Position numbers and translations under genes: made by a program. From the NCBI GenBank assembly GCA_029582265.1, contig CM055819.1:39174761-39238760 (forward strand): a DNA stretch of 64,000 nucleotides, written 5' to 3'. This document shows positions 11,672 to 24,500 of this stretch, in pieces (within the stretch, counting starts at the first letter, position 1; each line of letters opens with the position of its first letter). Origin of the DNA: Zoroaster sp. YZ-2022. Taxonomy: Eukaryota > Echinodermata > Asteroidea > Forcipulatida > Zoroasteridae. The notes below the pieces were generated by a model, which ran no database searches, was not told the DNA's origin, and was given only the letters and a program-made list of their open reading frames with translations.

Positions 11672-11833
11672 AAACTTTCTCATGTAGGTTTCTGTACTTA
11701 TCCTTTAATTCCTACCAAGTATAGATGCATTGAGGCCTATACAGACATTACCAAACTTTCTCATGTAGGTTTCTGTACTTATCCTTTAATTCCTACCAAG
11801 TATAGATGCATTGAGGCCTATACAGACATTACC
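11672..11833 (+). repeat. Near-exact 81 bp tandem duplication
   Basis: The two units 11672-11752 and 11753-11833 are virtually identical. Because 81 is divisible by three, an open frame (11510-11854) reads through both and gives two identical 27-residue repeats. There is no sign that this frame is translated. The near identity implies a recent event. Confidence 0.85.
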
Positions 11834-11854
11834 AAAAGTGTATACCGGATTTAA

Positions 11855-13961
11855 GTTACATATTTGATTTAAGTTTCATGCTATGTATTGAAACTTTATG
11901 ATCTGTAGTGCTGAATAAAAGTATCCTTTTCTCCCTCTAAATATTCAATGGTATAAAGAATGGATTATTTACTGAGTGGAATAGTTTAAAGATGCACTGT
12001 CGTCTTGCTTCTTGTTAGCTTAAAACTGTTTTTTATATCATGAAGTAATTGTACATTTCTACAAACTTATTCATTTGCATATACTGGAGACTACATGGTA
12101 AATACATAAATTTATCATCTCACATCAGGACGGCCAAATGGTTTCAATTTCCATGTGCAAGTTTTTATTTCGTGAAATGGCATTAGTTAAATGTTCATAC
12201 ATTGTTCATATTCTAAAAACAATAACCCTGTGCAAATAATGCATAAGTCTATATCTTTTCACTGCTGTCCCACGGACAAATCCTTTATAAAGTCTGATAT
12301 TGAAAACTGAAACTTGCCTGAGGGTTTAATATTGTATCCCCGTGTAGTGACGGTTGGTGTAGTGACCAGGACCCTCTCCTCTCCTCCGCTCCCCTCCCCC
12401 CTAACGACGTTCCACATGATTTTTGTTTAGGTTTGGCATTTCCGGGTTAGAATTGTTTTCCTATAAATAATACACAAACATATTTGGGAATTATTTCACC
12501 CTGAGCAATACATACCACGCTAGAGTGTTATGAGCGGGGACAAATTGCCTTAAAGGCCGCTTATGAAATGCAATTTTATGTAGTCAACATTTTGATTCAA
12601 ACCCGTTCAGCTATATCTATGGCAATACTTTGCATTGCCAAAAAATCCTTGTCAGTATATTATTTTGTTTACGGTACATTTTACTCAGCACATAATAAAT
12701 CAATACGGTTAGATCTTATTGAAACTGATTTATTGTTAATTAAAATGTGATCTGAAACAAATACCGGTGGCCTTGCAGCCTATTTTGTATTCTTTCTAAT
12801 GATATCAATTTTGAACAATTCATAATAATTATAATAATTATACTAGTGACTACACCCCCCCCCCCCAACAAAACATGTTTAGTTACACATTTTCAAAATC
12901 GACTATTAACGGACTAGGTGAAAGTTCCTATTAATAAATTGGTTAATTAATTACTTATTTATAAAAGAAACAGCCGTAATGCCTGCTTGACTCGGAAAAT
13001 ACTATTTCAGCGACGGCGTCTTCCATCCCAACAGAAATGACAGCGCCCTCTGTTGGTGACAATGAGTGCGATTTCTTATTATTTGGTGCGATCGATCTTT
13101 TGGAATACTGTCACTTCTCTTCGTATTTCTTTTATCAGGGAAGCGGCCCTTCTCAAGGTGATCTAAATATCCAAGAGTGGTACAAACGAGAAAATATAAA
13201 GTGTTGAGATCAAATATGCAAAATTTTTTATAACATGTGGCAATTTGTTGATTGCAATCGTTATAAAACTTCATTTAAAAAAACCAGGGAAAAAAAAATC
13301 AGAAAACAATTGTTGGTACTGTATACACATATATATTTGTTACATGTATTCTGTTTTACAAGAGTAAAAATGCTTTTATATATTTCTGATGGATATTAAT
13401 ATTTGAATAAAATACTTCCTTAGTATCCTAGTGGGTTTTACAATTGAAGGTTTCAATGACCCCACCCCCTTTTCTGAAAAAAAAAACAATGAGGAAAAAA
13501 AGTTATAACAAGACAAAACAGGACAAAATTCACTAGTCGGAGAAATTGTTGATTTGGAAGTAAACTGACTGAAACAAAATAAGGTGATTTCCTCGCTTCA
13601 TTCCAGATTATCAAATCTGCACATTATCTTTCGTGTTAAACAGTTTATCCAATCTAATTCCAGGTAACTCATATACCACATGAACATAAAAGAAATATAA
13701 CATTAATTGAATTATTCGAGCTGAAATATTTCACATACATAAGTTTTCAACACATGAACTTGTGACCATGTGCTATTTTGCTTATAATATGGAAAATTAA
13801 CTTCTATAAATAAATATACGACTGAGACTGGGTTGTAATGTCGTTTATTCAAGAATAAATATCATTGACTACACGAAAACGGTTTCTTAACAATATGTAT
13901 TAATATAGAAAATACGTATCAGGAGAGTGATTTGACAAAAGTAAAAAAAATCCTGAAAAAT
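11855..13961. other. Intergenic, no gene identified
   Basis: AT-rich, with simple pyrimidine tracts near 12370-12400, a C run near 12856-12867 and an imperfect AATT cluster near 12820. A short segment at about 13030-13062 (GCGCCCTCTGTTGGTGACAA) recurs near 35925-35955, marking a dispersed repeat fragment. No exon was recognised. Confidence 0.5.
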
Positions 13962-14309
13962 GGTTAGCGGGCCTGGGTCTCCCTTTGGTCTAGAGGACAA
14001 AGCCCCCTGAACCTTCTGTGGGTAGCAGGCCTGGGTCTCCCTTTGGTCTAGAGGACAAAGGCCCCTGAACCTTCTGTGGGTAGCAGGCCTGGGTCTCCTT
14101 TTGGTCTAGAGGACAAAGCCCCCTGAACCTCCTGTGGGTAGCAGGCCTGGGTCTCCCTTTGGTCTAGAGGACAAAGCCCCCTGAACCTCCTGTGGGTAGC
14201 AGGCCTGGGTCTCCCTTTGGTCTAGAGGACAAAGCCCCCTGAACCTCCTGTGGGTAGCAGGCCTGGGTCTCCCTTTGGTCTAGAGGACAAAGCCCCCTGA
14301 ACCTCCTGG
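13962..14309. repeat. 58 bp minisatellite, 6 units
   Basis: Six tandem 58 bp units starting GGTAGCAGGCCTGGGTCTCC at 13963, 14021, 14079, 14137, 14195 and 14253, with only a few substitutions. It is GC-richer than its surroundings and lies 3' of the DDX47 gene. It is not a CRISPR array: the units are contiguous and have no variable spacers. Confidence 0.92.
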
Positions 14310-15455
14310 ATGTTTAATTTTGCAGGATTTACAGACTCTCCAGATCCCCACAAACAAGAAACAAGAGGTTTGGATACAATACAGGCTACTTCTTTCTTTC
14401 CTTGGTGGCTACTTCTCTTCTTTCAAGAAAATTCTGCGGCAAAGGGAGATTTGTATAAAATCTGGAAATCTGGAAAAATCATGAGAAATCACAGGCCTGA
14501 GGTACTGAGAAGTGTTTATTTCAAATCTTCATTATATTGTCAAGACAGCCAATATCTTCTGTGAGTTTCATTTGAGCAATATCAGTGCAAGCTCTTACAA
14601 AATACAGTGTAACCTCAATCTCTTTAAAGTACGCTACCTTTGTGCCATTCACATTCACTGTATACTGTGTAAAGTATTGGACTTGTCTAAGGTTACTTTG
14701 TAAGAGTTTGCTCCAAATCACATGGAATATCAATAACATGCTAAATCTGGAATATTCAAATTAATTTATATACCCAGTTGCCACTAATTAATGAGAATCA
14801 TTGTATCCATCATTATTCAAATTAACCTCACAAAAGGCTGACTGTTTCTACTGTAATTATGTAAGCTAAACTCACATTGCCCCAATCAACCATGCACTGC
14901 AGATTATGCAATTGCGCCCTCTACAGGTAATGCACAGAGTGGATATTTGAATCTTGAATAACAATCTCCCTATTTCATGATAAACCCCATGGTAATTAGA
15001 GAGGAGTTCAGGGATTTCAAACTTCGGGAAGGGGAGGAGAATGGGTCAGTCTACCATGTTTATAACCAAATCTTAACTTTAATTATATTTCTTCTCTGAT
15101 ATCTGAATGCAGCAAAACAAATTTAACAAGTCTCCATCACCCAATTCTTATCCTCAAGATATACCTGGAAACACCATGGCCCAACTTCACGCCACTGTTT
15201 TACATGGAATTCTGCATGTACAAGCAATTTTTTGAGCAGAGAATCGTTTAGTTATGCAAACTACATAACCCACAATCAAAAATTCCTTGCTCAGCAGTGA
15301 AATACACTTATGTTAAGTGCCAATCTTTCTGCACCAAATGTAAGCCACAAATGTGTTGCTTACTGTAAGGTACAGTGCCACACCATGGAAGGATTATTTT
15401 GACACCATGACATTGGGCCGTAGTAACATTAACATTAACAATGATGTTGCTAGAG
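14310..15455. other. 3' flank of DDX47, no gene identified
   Basis: No exon could be supported. It would hold the 3' untranslated region of the minus-strand DDX47 transcript; an AATAAA signal cannot be placed confidently. Confidence 0.4.
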
Positions 15456-15572
15456 TTATCTCCTTCCCTTCTTGTTCATCTTCATCTTCTTGTGGACTCC
15501 GATTGCATCCTCTGTATCATCATCTGTGCCTCGGCCACGCCCTTTCTTCATGTCATCGTAGTCTTTCATTTC
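15456..15572 (-). CDS. DDX47: DDX47 terminal exon
   Basis: 39 codons including stop, after acceptor GCTCCAG. It encodes a Lys/Asp-rich tail containing [10 protein letters not shown] and ending KMNKKGRR. The acidic DDTEGAIGV-like block followed by a basic tail is the signature C-terminus of DDX47 and was decisive for naming the gene. Confidence 0.9.
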   Translation of the reverse strand, partial: EMKDYDDMKKGRGRGTDDDTEDAIGVHKKMKMNKKGRR

Positions 15573-18500
15573 CTGGAGCAAATGAGAAATCAACTTAATA
15601 ATAAACTCTCGATTATTTGTTGTTTGACTTGACATCCAAGCCAAATTATTTAAATTTGTTTGCAATAAAAATAAACATGATTGCAGCATAACTGAGTATT
15701 ATTTAAACAAGCAGGGATGATATTGTGAGAAAATGAAAAGGTAGGAAAAATGTTTGCCATTATCATTAGGCATATACTAGCCTATAGCGGTTTACCTCTT
15801 TAGCCACTGAAACTGTTTTTTATCTTGGTATTTACAATAAAATGATACACAAGGAAAGTTTCCATGGTCTGAAGTTAGTCGGAACCTGGTTTCATGGTAG
15901 GATTTTCATAATCAAAAGGATTTCCAACAAAAGTAGGAAGAATATCTTGCCTAAACAAGGCACATTGTACAATGCCACCTATAACAATGTCAAATTGCCA
16001 TTTAATGTGAGGCCTACTTAACTCTTTCTGGACGGCAAGCCTTGTAAAGGGCTCGTGCGCGCGTCACATTTTGACAACGAGCATTTTAAAAGGCTTGAAT
16101 GTCATCACCTGACAACGGGTTTTGTTTTGACTTGTTTTGACAACAGAGTGCACTATTGACCAGTAAGAATCATAACGTTTATTTTGATACCTTACTCTCT
16201 TCAGTAGTCCAAAGATGACAATTGAGAAAGAGTTAATAGAGAAAATGAGCTTCTAACTTCAAGGATGGACAAACCATTTTTGAGAAGCGTTTTGACTTCC
16301 TGCTCCTCTGTAGGAAACAATGGCACCTTCTTGTCAATCAACTGCTCGATGCGTTGGTATAATTCAACGTCATATCTAGGGAGAGATGCAAGATTGGGCT
16401 TAGCTAAATCCGATCAATTTTAAGAAGAATTGCTTGTTGTAAAGGCGTTTATACAAACCATCAAAATTATGTGGCTGTTAAGTTTCCTTTTCAAGAAATA
16501 GATTTTCAGAAATATTTTTTTTTAAATTTAAAAACAGTCATTGAGCAAAAATGTTACTTGTATATTTTGTTATTTTTGTTATTTTTCTTGTTTCTTGATA
16601 CTTTCATAACAGTTTGGCTTCTTAAATTAAACAAAAATATACTGCCTAATATAATGAAAAAATTACAAGGGTATTGCTTTATGTGTTTTACACAATAGTA
16701 GAGCTTTAAACAACAGCATTCACTTTTTCAGAGTTTCTCTATATCTTTGATATACTGTAATGCATCTTTTCATTCTGATATAATAAACAAGAAATGTGGC
16801 CAACTTTTTACATTGTGACGCACTTTGTGTAGGTGAAAATCCCATGAAACAGAACTACAGGCATTCTGGGATACACACTCTACCTCAAGATTAAATTGGA
16901 AGACAAACATTTTCATCTTTAAACTAGATATGTCCTGAGATCCTTTTTAAAACCTAACCATACTCAATGCAACAAGGTGTAAACAAGTTGTTGCATCTTG
17001 TTGCAGAGAACAAAAGAACCATTGTTCTAGCTGGTGGATCTATTTGCATTGAACAGCGTGTGCACTTTTCTGTTGTCGCATTATGTTGCATTCAGAAGCG
17101 TGTCTATGCAAATGCCTGTAGGAGGCTAATATCATTCTCATTGTCTATTTGTGACTTACTGTGTGACAAATGTAATTGATTTTCCTGCTCTGCCGGCTCT
17201 TGCTGTCCTACCCACCCTGTGAATGTAGTCCTGAAAAAAATAAGCAGAATACAGAAAAAACTATAAATCTGATATAATTCTTATGTGAAAATCATTAACA
17301 AATAGAGTGTTCGCCAACGTATCTTATATCTTAAAATAAATTGACCTGTAACAAATTTTGTGTGGGTTGAAAAAAAGAATTTTATTTTGTTCTTTTTAAC
17401 ATATGCACGGTTTGGACAAGCTCCGTCAGCATTTGTTTTGTTAACTATCTTATATGAAGAGAAAAAAAAAAAACGTGAAATAAATGAATCACTAACTAAC
17501 CTTAGAATGTGTTGGGATGTCAAAATTGATGACAACGTCAACATGAGGGATGTCCAGACCTCTGTAAAAATGAAAGAAAACAGGAGAATAGCTATGAATA
17601 TAAAATTGCTGGATCGATTGGAATTCTGCCGTGCTGTGTTTTAGGACTTTTTCTCTTAGCCACCATACTCTGTGTATGGGAAATTTGGTCTGGTACCAAT
17701 AACCGCGAATACAAAAAAAAGATTACAAGAAAACAATTTTTTTAAATAAAAATGCACCGCTGCATCAATTTTTAAGACGACCTAGGACCAGAAACCGGAG
17801 ACCTTTTTTGTTTGGCCTTAGTGAATTCATACATCGGCTACTGTTCGGCAGAAAGATTTTGTTTAGTCATTGAGAGTTTACCTCTATGCCGGATATAACT
17901 GGATATGAAGGGTTCTCAGGTTCAAGTCACCTAATAAAAACTCTGATTATTAGTTCAAATATTAAGTCTTTGGCATTCTCAAAAATCATAAATGTTTAAA
18001 AATATATGGATGACGGTATCAAAAATACCTTGAAATCTTTCTGTCTGAGGTGATATTAAGAAACGTTAAACAATATTCCCCAATTCACGAAGTTCGTGTT
18101 CACTGATAATAATTCCTGAATACATTTTCACTATTTTTCTCGTTAACGACACAACGTAATGAGCTGAAACTTTCACAGGTCTGTTATTTTCTTCACATGG
18201 AGTAATACACAGTAGAATGGAAGTGTACCAATAGAATACTTTCTCTCTTAAACGGACACTATCGTCACGATCAGAGCAGACTTTCAACAGGGCATGGAAT
18301 CGACATCATAATACACAGTAGAATGGAAGTGTACCAATAGAAAACTCTCTCTCTTAAAGGGAAACTATCGTCACGATCAGAGCAGACTTTCAACAGAGCA
18401 TAGAATCGACATCATAATGCACAGTAGAATGGAAGTGTACCAATAGAATACTTTCTCTCTTAAAGGGACACTATCGTCACGATCAGAGCAGACTTTCAAC

Positions 18501-21500
18501 AGGGCATGGAATCGACATCATAATACACAGTAGAATGGAAGTGTACCAATAGAATACTTTCTCTCTTAAAGGGACACTATCATCACGATCAGAGCAGACT
18601 TTCAACAGGGCATGGAATCGACATCATAATACACAGTAGAATGGAAGTGTACCAATATAATACTTTCTCTCTTAAAGGGACACTATCGTCACGATCAGAG
18701 CAGACTTTCAACAGGGCATGGAATCGACATCATAATACACAGTAGAATGGAAGTGTACCAATATAATACTTTCTCTCTTAAAGGGACACTATCATCACGA
18801 TCAGAGCAGACTTTCAACAGGGCATGGAATCGACATCATAATACACAGTAGAATGGAAGTGTACCAATAGAATACTTTCTCTCTTAAAGAGACACTATCA
18901 TCACGATCAGAGCAGACTTTCAACAGGGCATGGAATCGACATCATAATACACAGTAGAATGGAAGTGTACCAATAGAATACTTTCTCTCTTAAAGGGACA
19001 CTATCATCACGATCAGAGCAGACTTTCAACAGGGCATGGAATCGACATCATAATACACAGTAGAATGGAAGTGTACCAATATAATACTTTCTCTCTTAAA
19101 GAGACACTATCATCACGATCAGAGCAGACTTTCAACAGGGCATGGAATCGACATCATAATACACAGTAGAATGGAAGTGTACCAATAGAATACTTTCTCT
19201 CTTAAAGGGACACTATCATCACGATCAGAGCAGACTTTCAACAGGGCATGGAATCGACATCATAATACACAGTAGAATGGAAGTGTACCAATATAATACT
19301 TTCTCTTAAAGGGACACTATCATCACGATCAGAGCAGACTTTCAACAGGGCATGGAATCGACATCCAAGTTCAGGATGAACACAGTGACCGAAACGGACT
19401 GGCTCATTTATGCAGGCAGCAACGGTAGTATGACCTTATCATGCGGGGTTTTATTTTCCGTCACTGAGTTAATCTAAAACTCGGCACTCTGATTCTATGC
19501 CCTGTTGATTGTGAAAATATTGCCCCTTTAAGTACTTACCTGCTAGCTACATCAGTAGCAATCAAGATAGAGCGGCTCTTCCCTTTGAACTTATTCAGTG
19601 TTCCTAATCTCTTGGACTGTTGATGGAAAGAAAATACACATTTCCAAGGAATAATAATTTATTTATTTATACTTTTTAGAATGAAATTCAGAACATGCAC
19701 TAATGGTCAAATCAAATGTTTTATCCACATGGAGAACCTCAAATATTCTATCAATGTCATGATTACTTTTAAATGGAAGGTACAACATTGGTAATGTTAG
19801 CAAAACTGCCTTCTATGAGTATGCTTACTCTCTTTGAATCAAGATAAGGGAAGGTATAACATTGGTAATGTTGGCAAACTGCATATATGAGTATGCTTAC
19901 TCTCTTTGAATCAAGATATGCATTGAAGGGAAGGTACAACATCGGTAATGTTGGCTAAACTGCTTCTATGAGTATGCTAACACTCTTTGAATCAAGATAT
20001 ACATTGAAGGGAAGGTACAACATTGGTAAATGTTAGCCAAACTGCTTCTATGAGTATGCTTACTCTTTTTGAATCAAGATATACATTGAAGGGAATGTAC
20101 AGCATTGGTAATGTTGGCAAAACTGCTTCTATGAGTATGCTTACTCTCTTTGAATCAAGATATACATTGAAGGGAAGGTACAACATTGGTAATGTTGATA
20201 AAACTGCTTCTATGAGTATGCTTACTCTCTTTGAATCAAGATATACATTGAAGGGAAGGTACAACATTGGTAATGTTGGCAAAACTGCTTCTATGAGTAT
20301 GCTTACTCTCTTTGAATCAAGATATTCATTGAAGGGAAGGTACAACATTGGTAATGTTGATAAAACTGCTTCTATGAGTATGCTTACTCTCTTTGAATCA
20401 AGATATACATTGAAGGGAATGTACAGCATTGGTAATGTTGGCAAAACTGCTTCTATGAGTATGCTTAATTACTCTCTTTGAATCAAGATATACATTGAAG
20501 GGAAGGTACAACATTGGTAATGTCGATAAAACTGTTTCTATGAGTATGCTTACTCTCTTTGAATCAAGATATACATTGAAGGAAAGGTACAACAAAGGTA
20601 ATGTTGGCAAAACTGCTTCTACAAGTGTGCTAACATGTTTTGAATAATGATATACATTAAAGATGTATCAAATGTCTGTTCATGCTTTCTCTGAAATGAC
20701 AGCCTTTCCGACAGAATATTTTGTCAGGATAAATGGTACCTTTATTAACATTACATCAAGTTAACTTTCTGAGAAAAATAAGGTTATTTAGTAACCAGGT
20801 AATTGCCAATGTTGTACCTGCCCTTTATACAAAAATCTTAGTGTAAAGGAACACTGTTATTTGCATCGCACATACAAGAGTTACAAAAACAACTTCGGAA
20901 ATCCTGTTTTTTTCCAATGAAAATGAAAATCAGACGCCCAATTTTAACATCGGGTACTTCAGAAATATATCTACACATTATCCCAGTGTGATTCATGATG
21001 ATGTTTTTGTAGAGGAAAGGCAACTGTACCCGAGCAAAGGATACTTCAGTTAGAATATCAGAATGTCTATGTGAACATTTTGAAGGGGCACCAAGGCCAA
21101 GAACCAGGGAAACATGGCCTCCGTGAAATTCCGCATCTGGTAAGAGAGGAAATGAGTTTACCTGTGACATCTGTCCGTGCAAGGGGATAGCTGTCATGCC
21201 AAGGTTGCGTAACATCAGCGCCACTCGCTGTGTGTTATTACATGTACTGCAGAATACCATGAAGTTGTTTGCCGCTAATTCATTCAGGATGTAGACTAAA
21301 TAGCAATCCTAGAAAGTAGAATAACACTCCAAAACATTACTGAATAATCAAAGAATTAAACAAAAATTTAGCTACTACACAAGGACAAGTAACAATGTAC
21401 TCATATTCAATATTTACAATTCATTTTATTCACTTTCGAGTTAATGTCCTCTAGATACCCTTCCTTTTGAATTGTTTTGGTATATTTTGTGTATTTTTTT

Positions 21501-24500
21501 AAATTTTTTTTAAATTTTACTTTTGATTTAATTTTGCCCTGCACCGGCGTTTATCACCCGACGCAAAAATGTCATCATTTTATTTTACTTTATTTGATTT
21601 TTTTTTTTTGTTGGGGGGGGAGTGGTTGTTCTCGTCCCTTCTTTGTCACCCTTGATCCAACTGTGACATGATGTTACTTCATAAAAAGCATATGATGTTA
21701 TGTCAATTCTGATTTGCTATGACTTACTTTATATTTAGCTGGTATAAATATGTAGAATTGTTTCAGCTTCTCAACAGTATCGTACTTGCTGGATACCTCA
21801 ACTTTGATGGGATCTTTCAGTGACGCTCTTTGTAGCTTGGCAACCTGTGGGAATACAGGCAAAAGTAAAAAGTTCACTCAGACAGTCTATTCATTCATTT
21901 ACCAGTCAGTCTACTAGCCAGCTAGTCTACCAGCCAACTGATCTAGGTTTAAATTTAAAACGGCAATTGAATAAAGATAAAATAATTAAAACAATAGCAA
22001 TTAAGGTAATTGAATACAACACAATGCAACAAGCTTAAATCAAAAGTAAACGGCATTCAAGACATTCCAAAGAAAAAGAAAATTTAATTGAAGATGCACA
22101 AAAAACCAAGCACGGTAAAATACAAATAAAAGCATTAACACTATAAATAATTAACCCTCCTACTACTACAAGGATCAAAATCAATCAAAGGTATATCTAG
22201 TGCAGTTAAAAGTCAAACACTGTCAAACCTTACGTGTAGTAAGTACATTTACAGGTCAAAATGAGTTGACCATTTCTGACTGGTAAAAGGATTGTCTTGT
22301 GTTGTTCAGGGTGGTCAATATGACAGTAAAAACCAGTCAAAAATGCCCCTGTGTGCACATTTGGGTCAACAGTGAAAACAAGCAGTTGACTGATTTTGAC
22401 CTCTATAGCTACTTAAGTGCAGCTATAGTAGGAGGGCTAAGGAAGGACATGGAACAAAATAAATAGCAGCATTAGAAAATTAATGTCAAAAGCATTTTTT
22501 TAATTTAAAAGTATTAATGCAGGATTAAAACAAATCAAAAGTAGAAAGGATAAAATGTAGTATAAGCTCAAGCCACAAAAGTTACGAATATTCGCCCCGA
22601 ACAAGGCTAAAAGCTCCTCAAGGTACAGTGCTACAATAGAAGTCAAATAAAATGTAAATAGACTCAGAGGAGCTGAATGTGGGAATTGAGATTCCTCTTG
22701 AAACAGGATAGATCGTAGGATGAAGGGAAACATGCACCAGGCAAGAATTCCAAAGAGATCCAGCGTGTGGAACAAAGCTATTAGTATAGGTAAAAGCTAT
22801 CGTATCATGTACCGTGTAATTCATACTACAGTACACAGATGATGTCATGTTTACATACGTTTCTCATGCACACTGCTTCTGATGTACAGAAGCTATGTTA
22901 CATGTGATTGTGTCTGTAAAGCTACTATTATTTAAAACCAACTCACCAGATATTTCAAAGCTCTGAGACTAAAACCTTTTGTGTTTTCCAAGTGATCCAC
23001 CAGACGTCCTGGGGTAGCTGTGATATAAATCATATTCAAGAAGTAAATTAAACTCATTAATTAGACATGAATGTATGTTCAATCAGACAGATGAAATGAA
23101 CCTCCACATTTGGTGTCTTTGAGAACCCTGTTTTCTTTTTCCTTTTAAACAAAAAATCCAATCTGCCTGATGATCCCAAACACAAATTACATTCGGATTA
23201 CATTAGGATCATCAAGTCAGATTTCATGAGACATGATGGGCCTACGTACATACATTGTGCTTAACTGGCTTATGTCAAAAACTTGCTTTGTCAGGTGCAT
23301 ATACTTTTCTTTTTCAAGGTGTGAAAATTACTAAACTGGAAAAACCTTGAGAGAAAAATGAATAGGTAAGATTTGAAGCTCTGCATGGTGGAAGTACAGT
23401 AGGAGTAAGGTTTGCAGTAGCACCACGTAACAATCTCTTTCGAGTTGTAATAAGTGTTGGTTCTGAGAAGAACTGGAGGTGAGAAACTCGATGTTTCGAT
23501 CAGCATACTCTGAATGTCTTCAAGAGAACTTAATACAACCATTTGTTACACGGTGCTAATGCAAACCTTACCACCCAAAATTTAACAAGTTGAAATAGTG
23601 CGTACTTGGTTTCAATCAGGGATAATTGACATAAATGGTGTTAAGTCATCAAACAGAAGATATTGGGTACTTACCGACTATAACATGTGGTTTCTTGGCT
23701 AACTGTAAAGATTGTGTCATCATATCAATACCGCCAATAACTACAGCTGTAGATCAATTGACATCAACACGATGTTCAAACATCTTGTATATTTTATTTG
23801 TTGAAGATTTGTAAATAAAAAGTGGTTCCCTTCAGTCTGCACATGAAATAGTTGCAGGACATTTCGTTGAATAAGAGCGCATGACTCAAGTTGAATGTGA
23901 CTTAATTGAGTAATACAGAAAAAATCAATACAAGTATTAGGCCAACAAAAAAGAAACTCAGGTTTCTGGTCTCTGCGCACGTTGCCTCAGACCCACGTGT
24001 CGGCATTTTTAATTAGATTTTTTGTGTGCTATGAAACGATGTCCAATTGCAGCCAAAATTGCTGGATCAATTGGAATTCTGCCATGTTGTGCTTTAAATG
24101 ACTTTTTCACATATGGGTATGAACGTTTGCCTGATTTGTGAGGCCTCTCTTAGCCACCATACTTTTTATTTTTTTATATTTTTTTTTATATGCAATTCGC
24201 CCTACACAAGGCCAATGGCCACTCCAAGGTGGGGCTACTCGGTCATTAAGTTGTTACAACGACTCCACACTGAAGAAACCAGCCCCTCGCACCGAAACAA
24301 GACAAGTTAATAACCAGCCTCTTCACGGTGCGAATAGGACTGGGAGGGGTAACTAGTCCAGAACAAGGCAGTTGTTAAACTGCCTCAGCCCCAATAAGCA
24401 ATTATGGTTAAGTGTCTTGCTCAAGGACACAAGTGTCACGGCCGGGATTCGAACAAAATGGGAAATTTGGTCCCCACGTATACAATGTATCACATAGTTC

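Noticed and set aside
13962..14309. CRISPR-like regularly spaced repeats here and in the 21, 52, 81 and 106 bp arrays
   Set aside because: Units are contiguous tandem repeats with no unique spacers, and the genome is eukaryotic.
15798..15808. 11 nt microexon that would restore phase between the last two DDX47 exons
   Set aside because: Phase fits, but the peptide does not match the expected conserved segment and such short motifs occur by chance.
19992..20610. 150-codon frames on both strands with 27-residue repeats
   Set aside because: An 81 bp satellite unit keeps frames open; both strands are open simultaneously and no gene signals exist.
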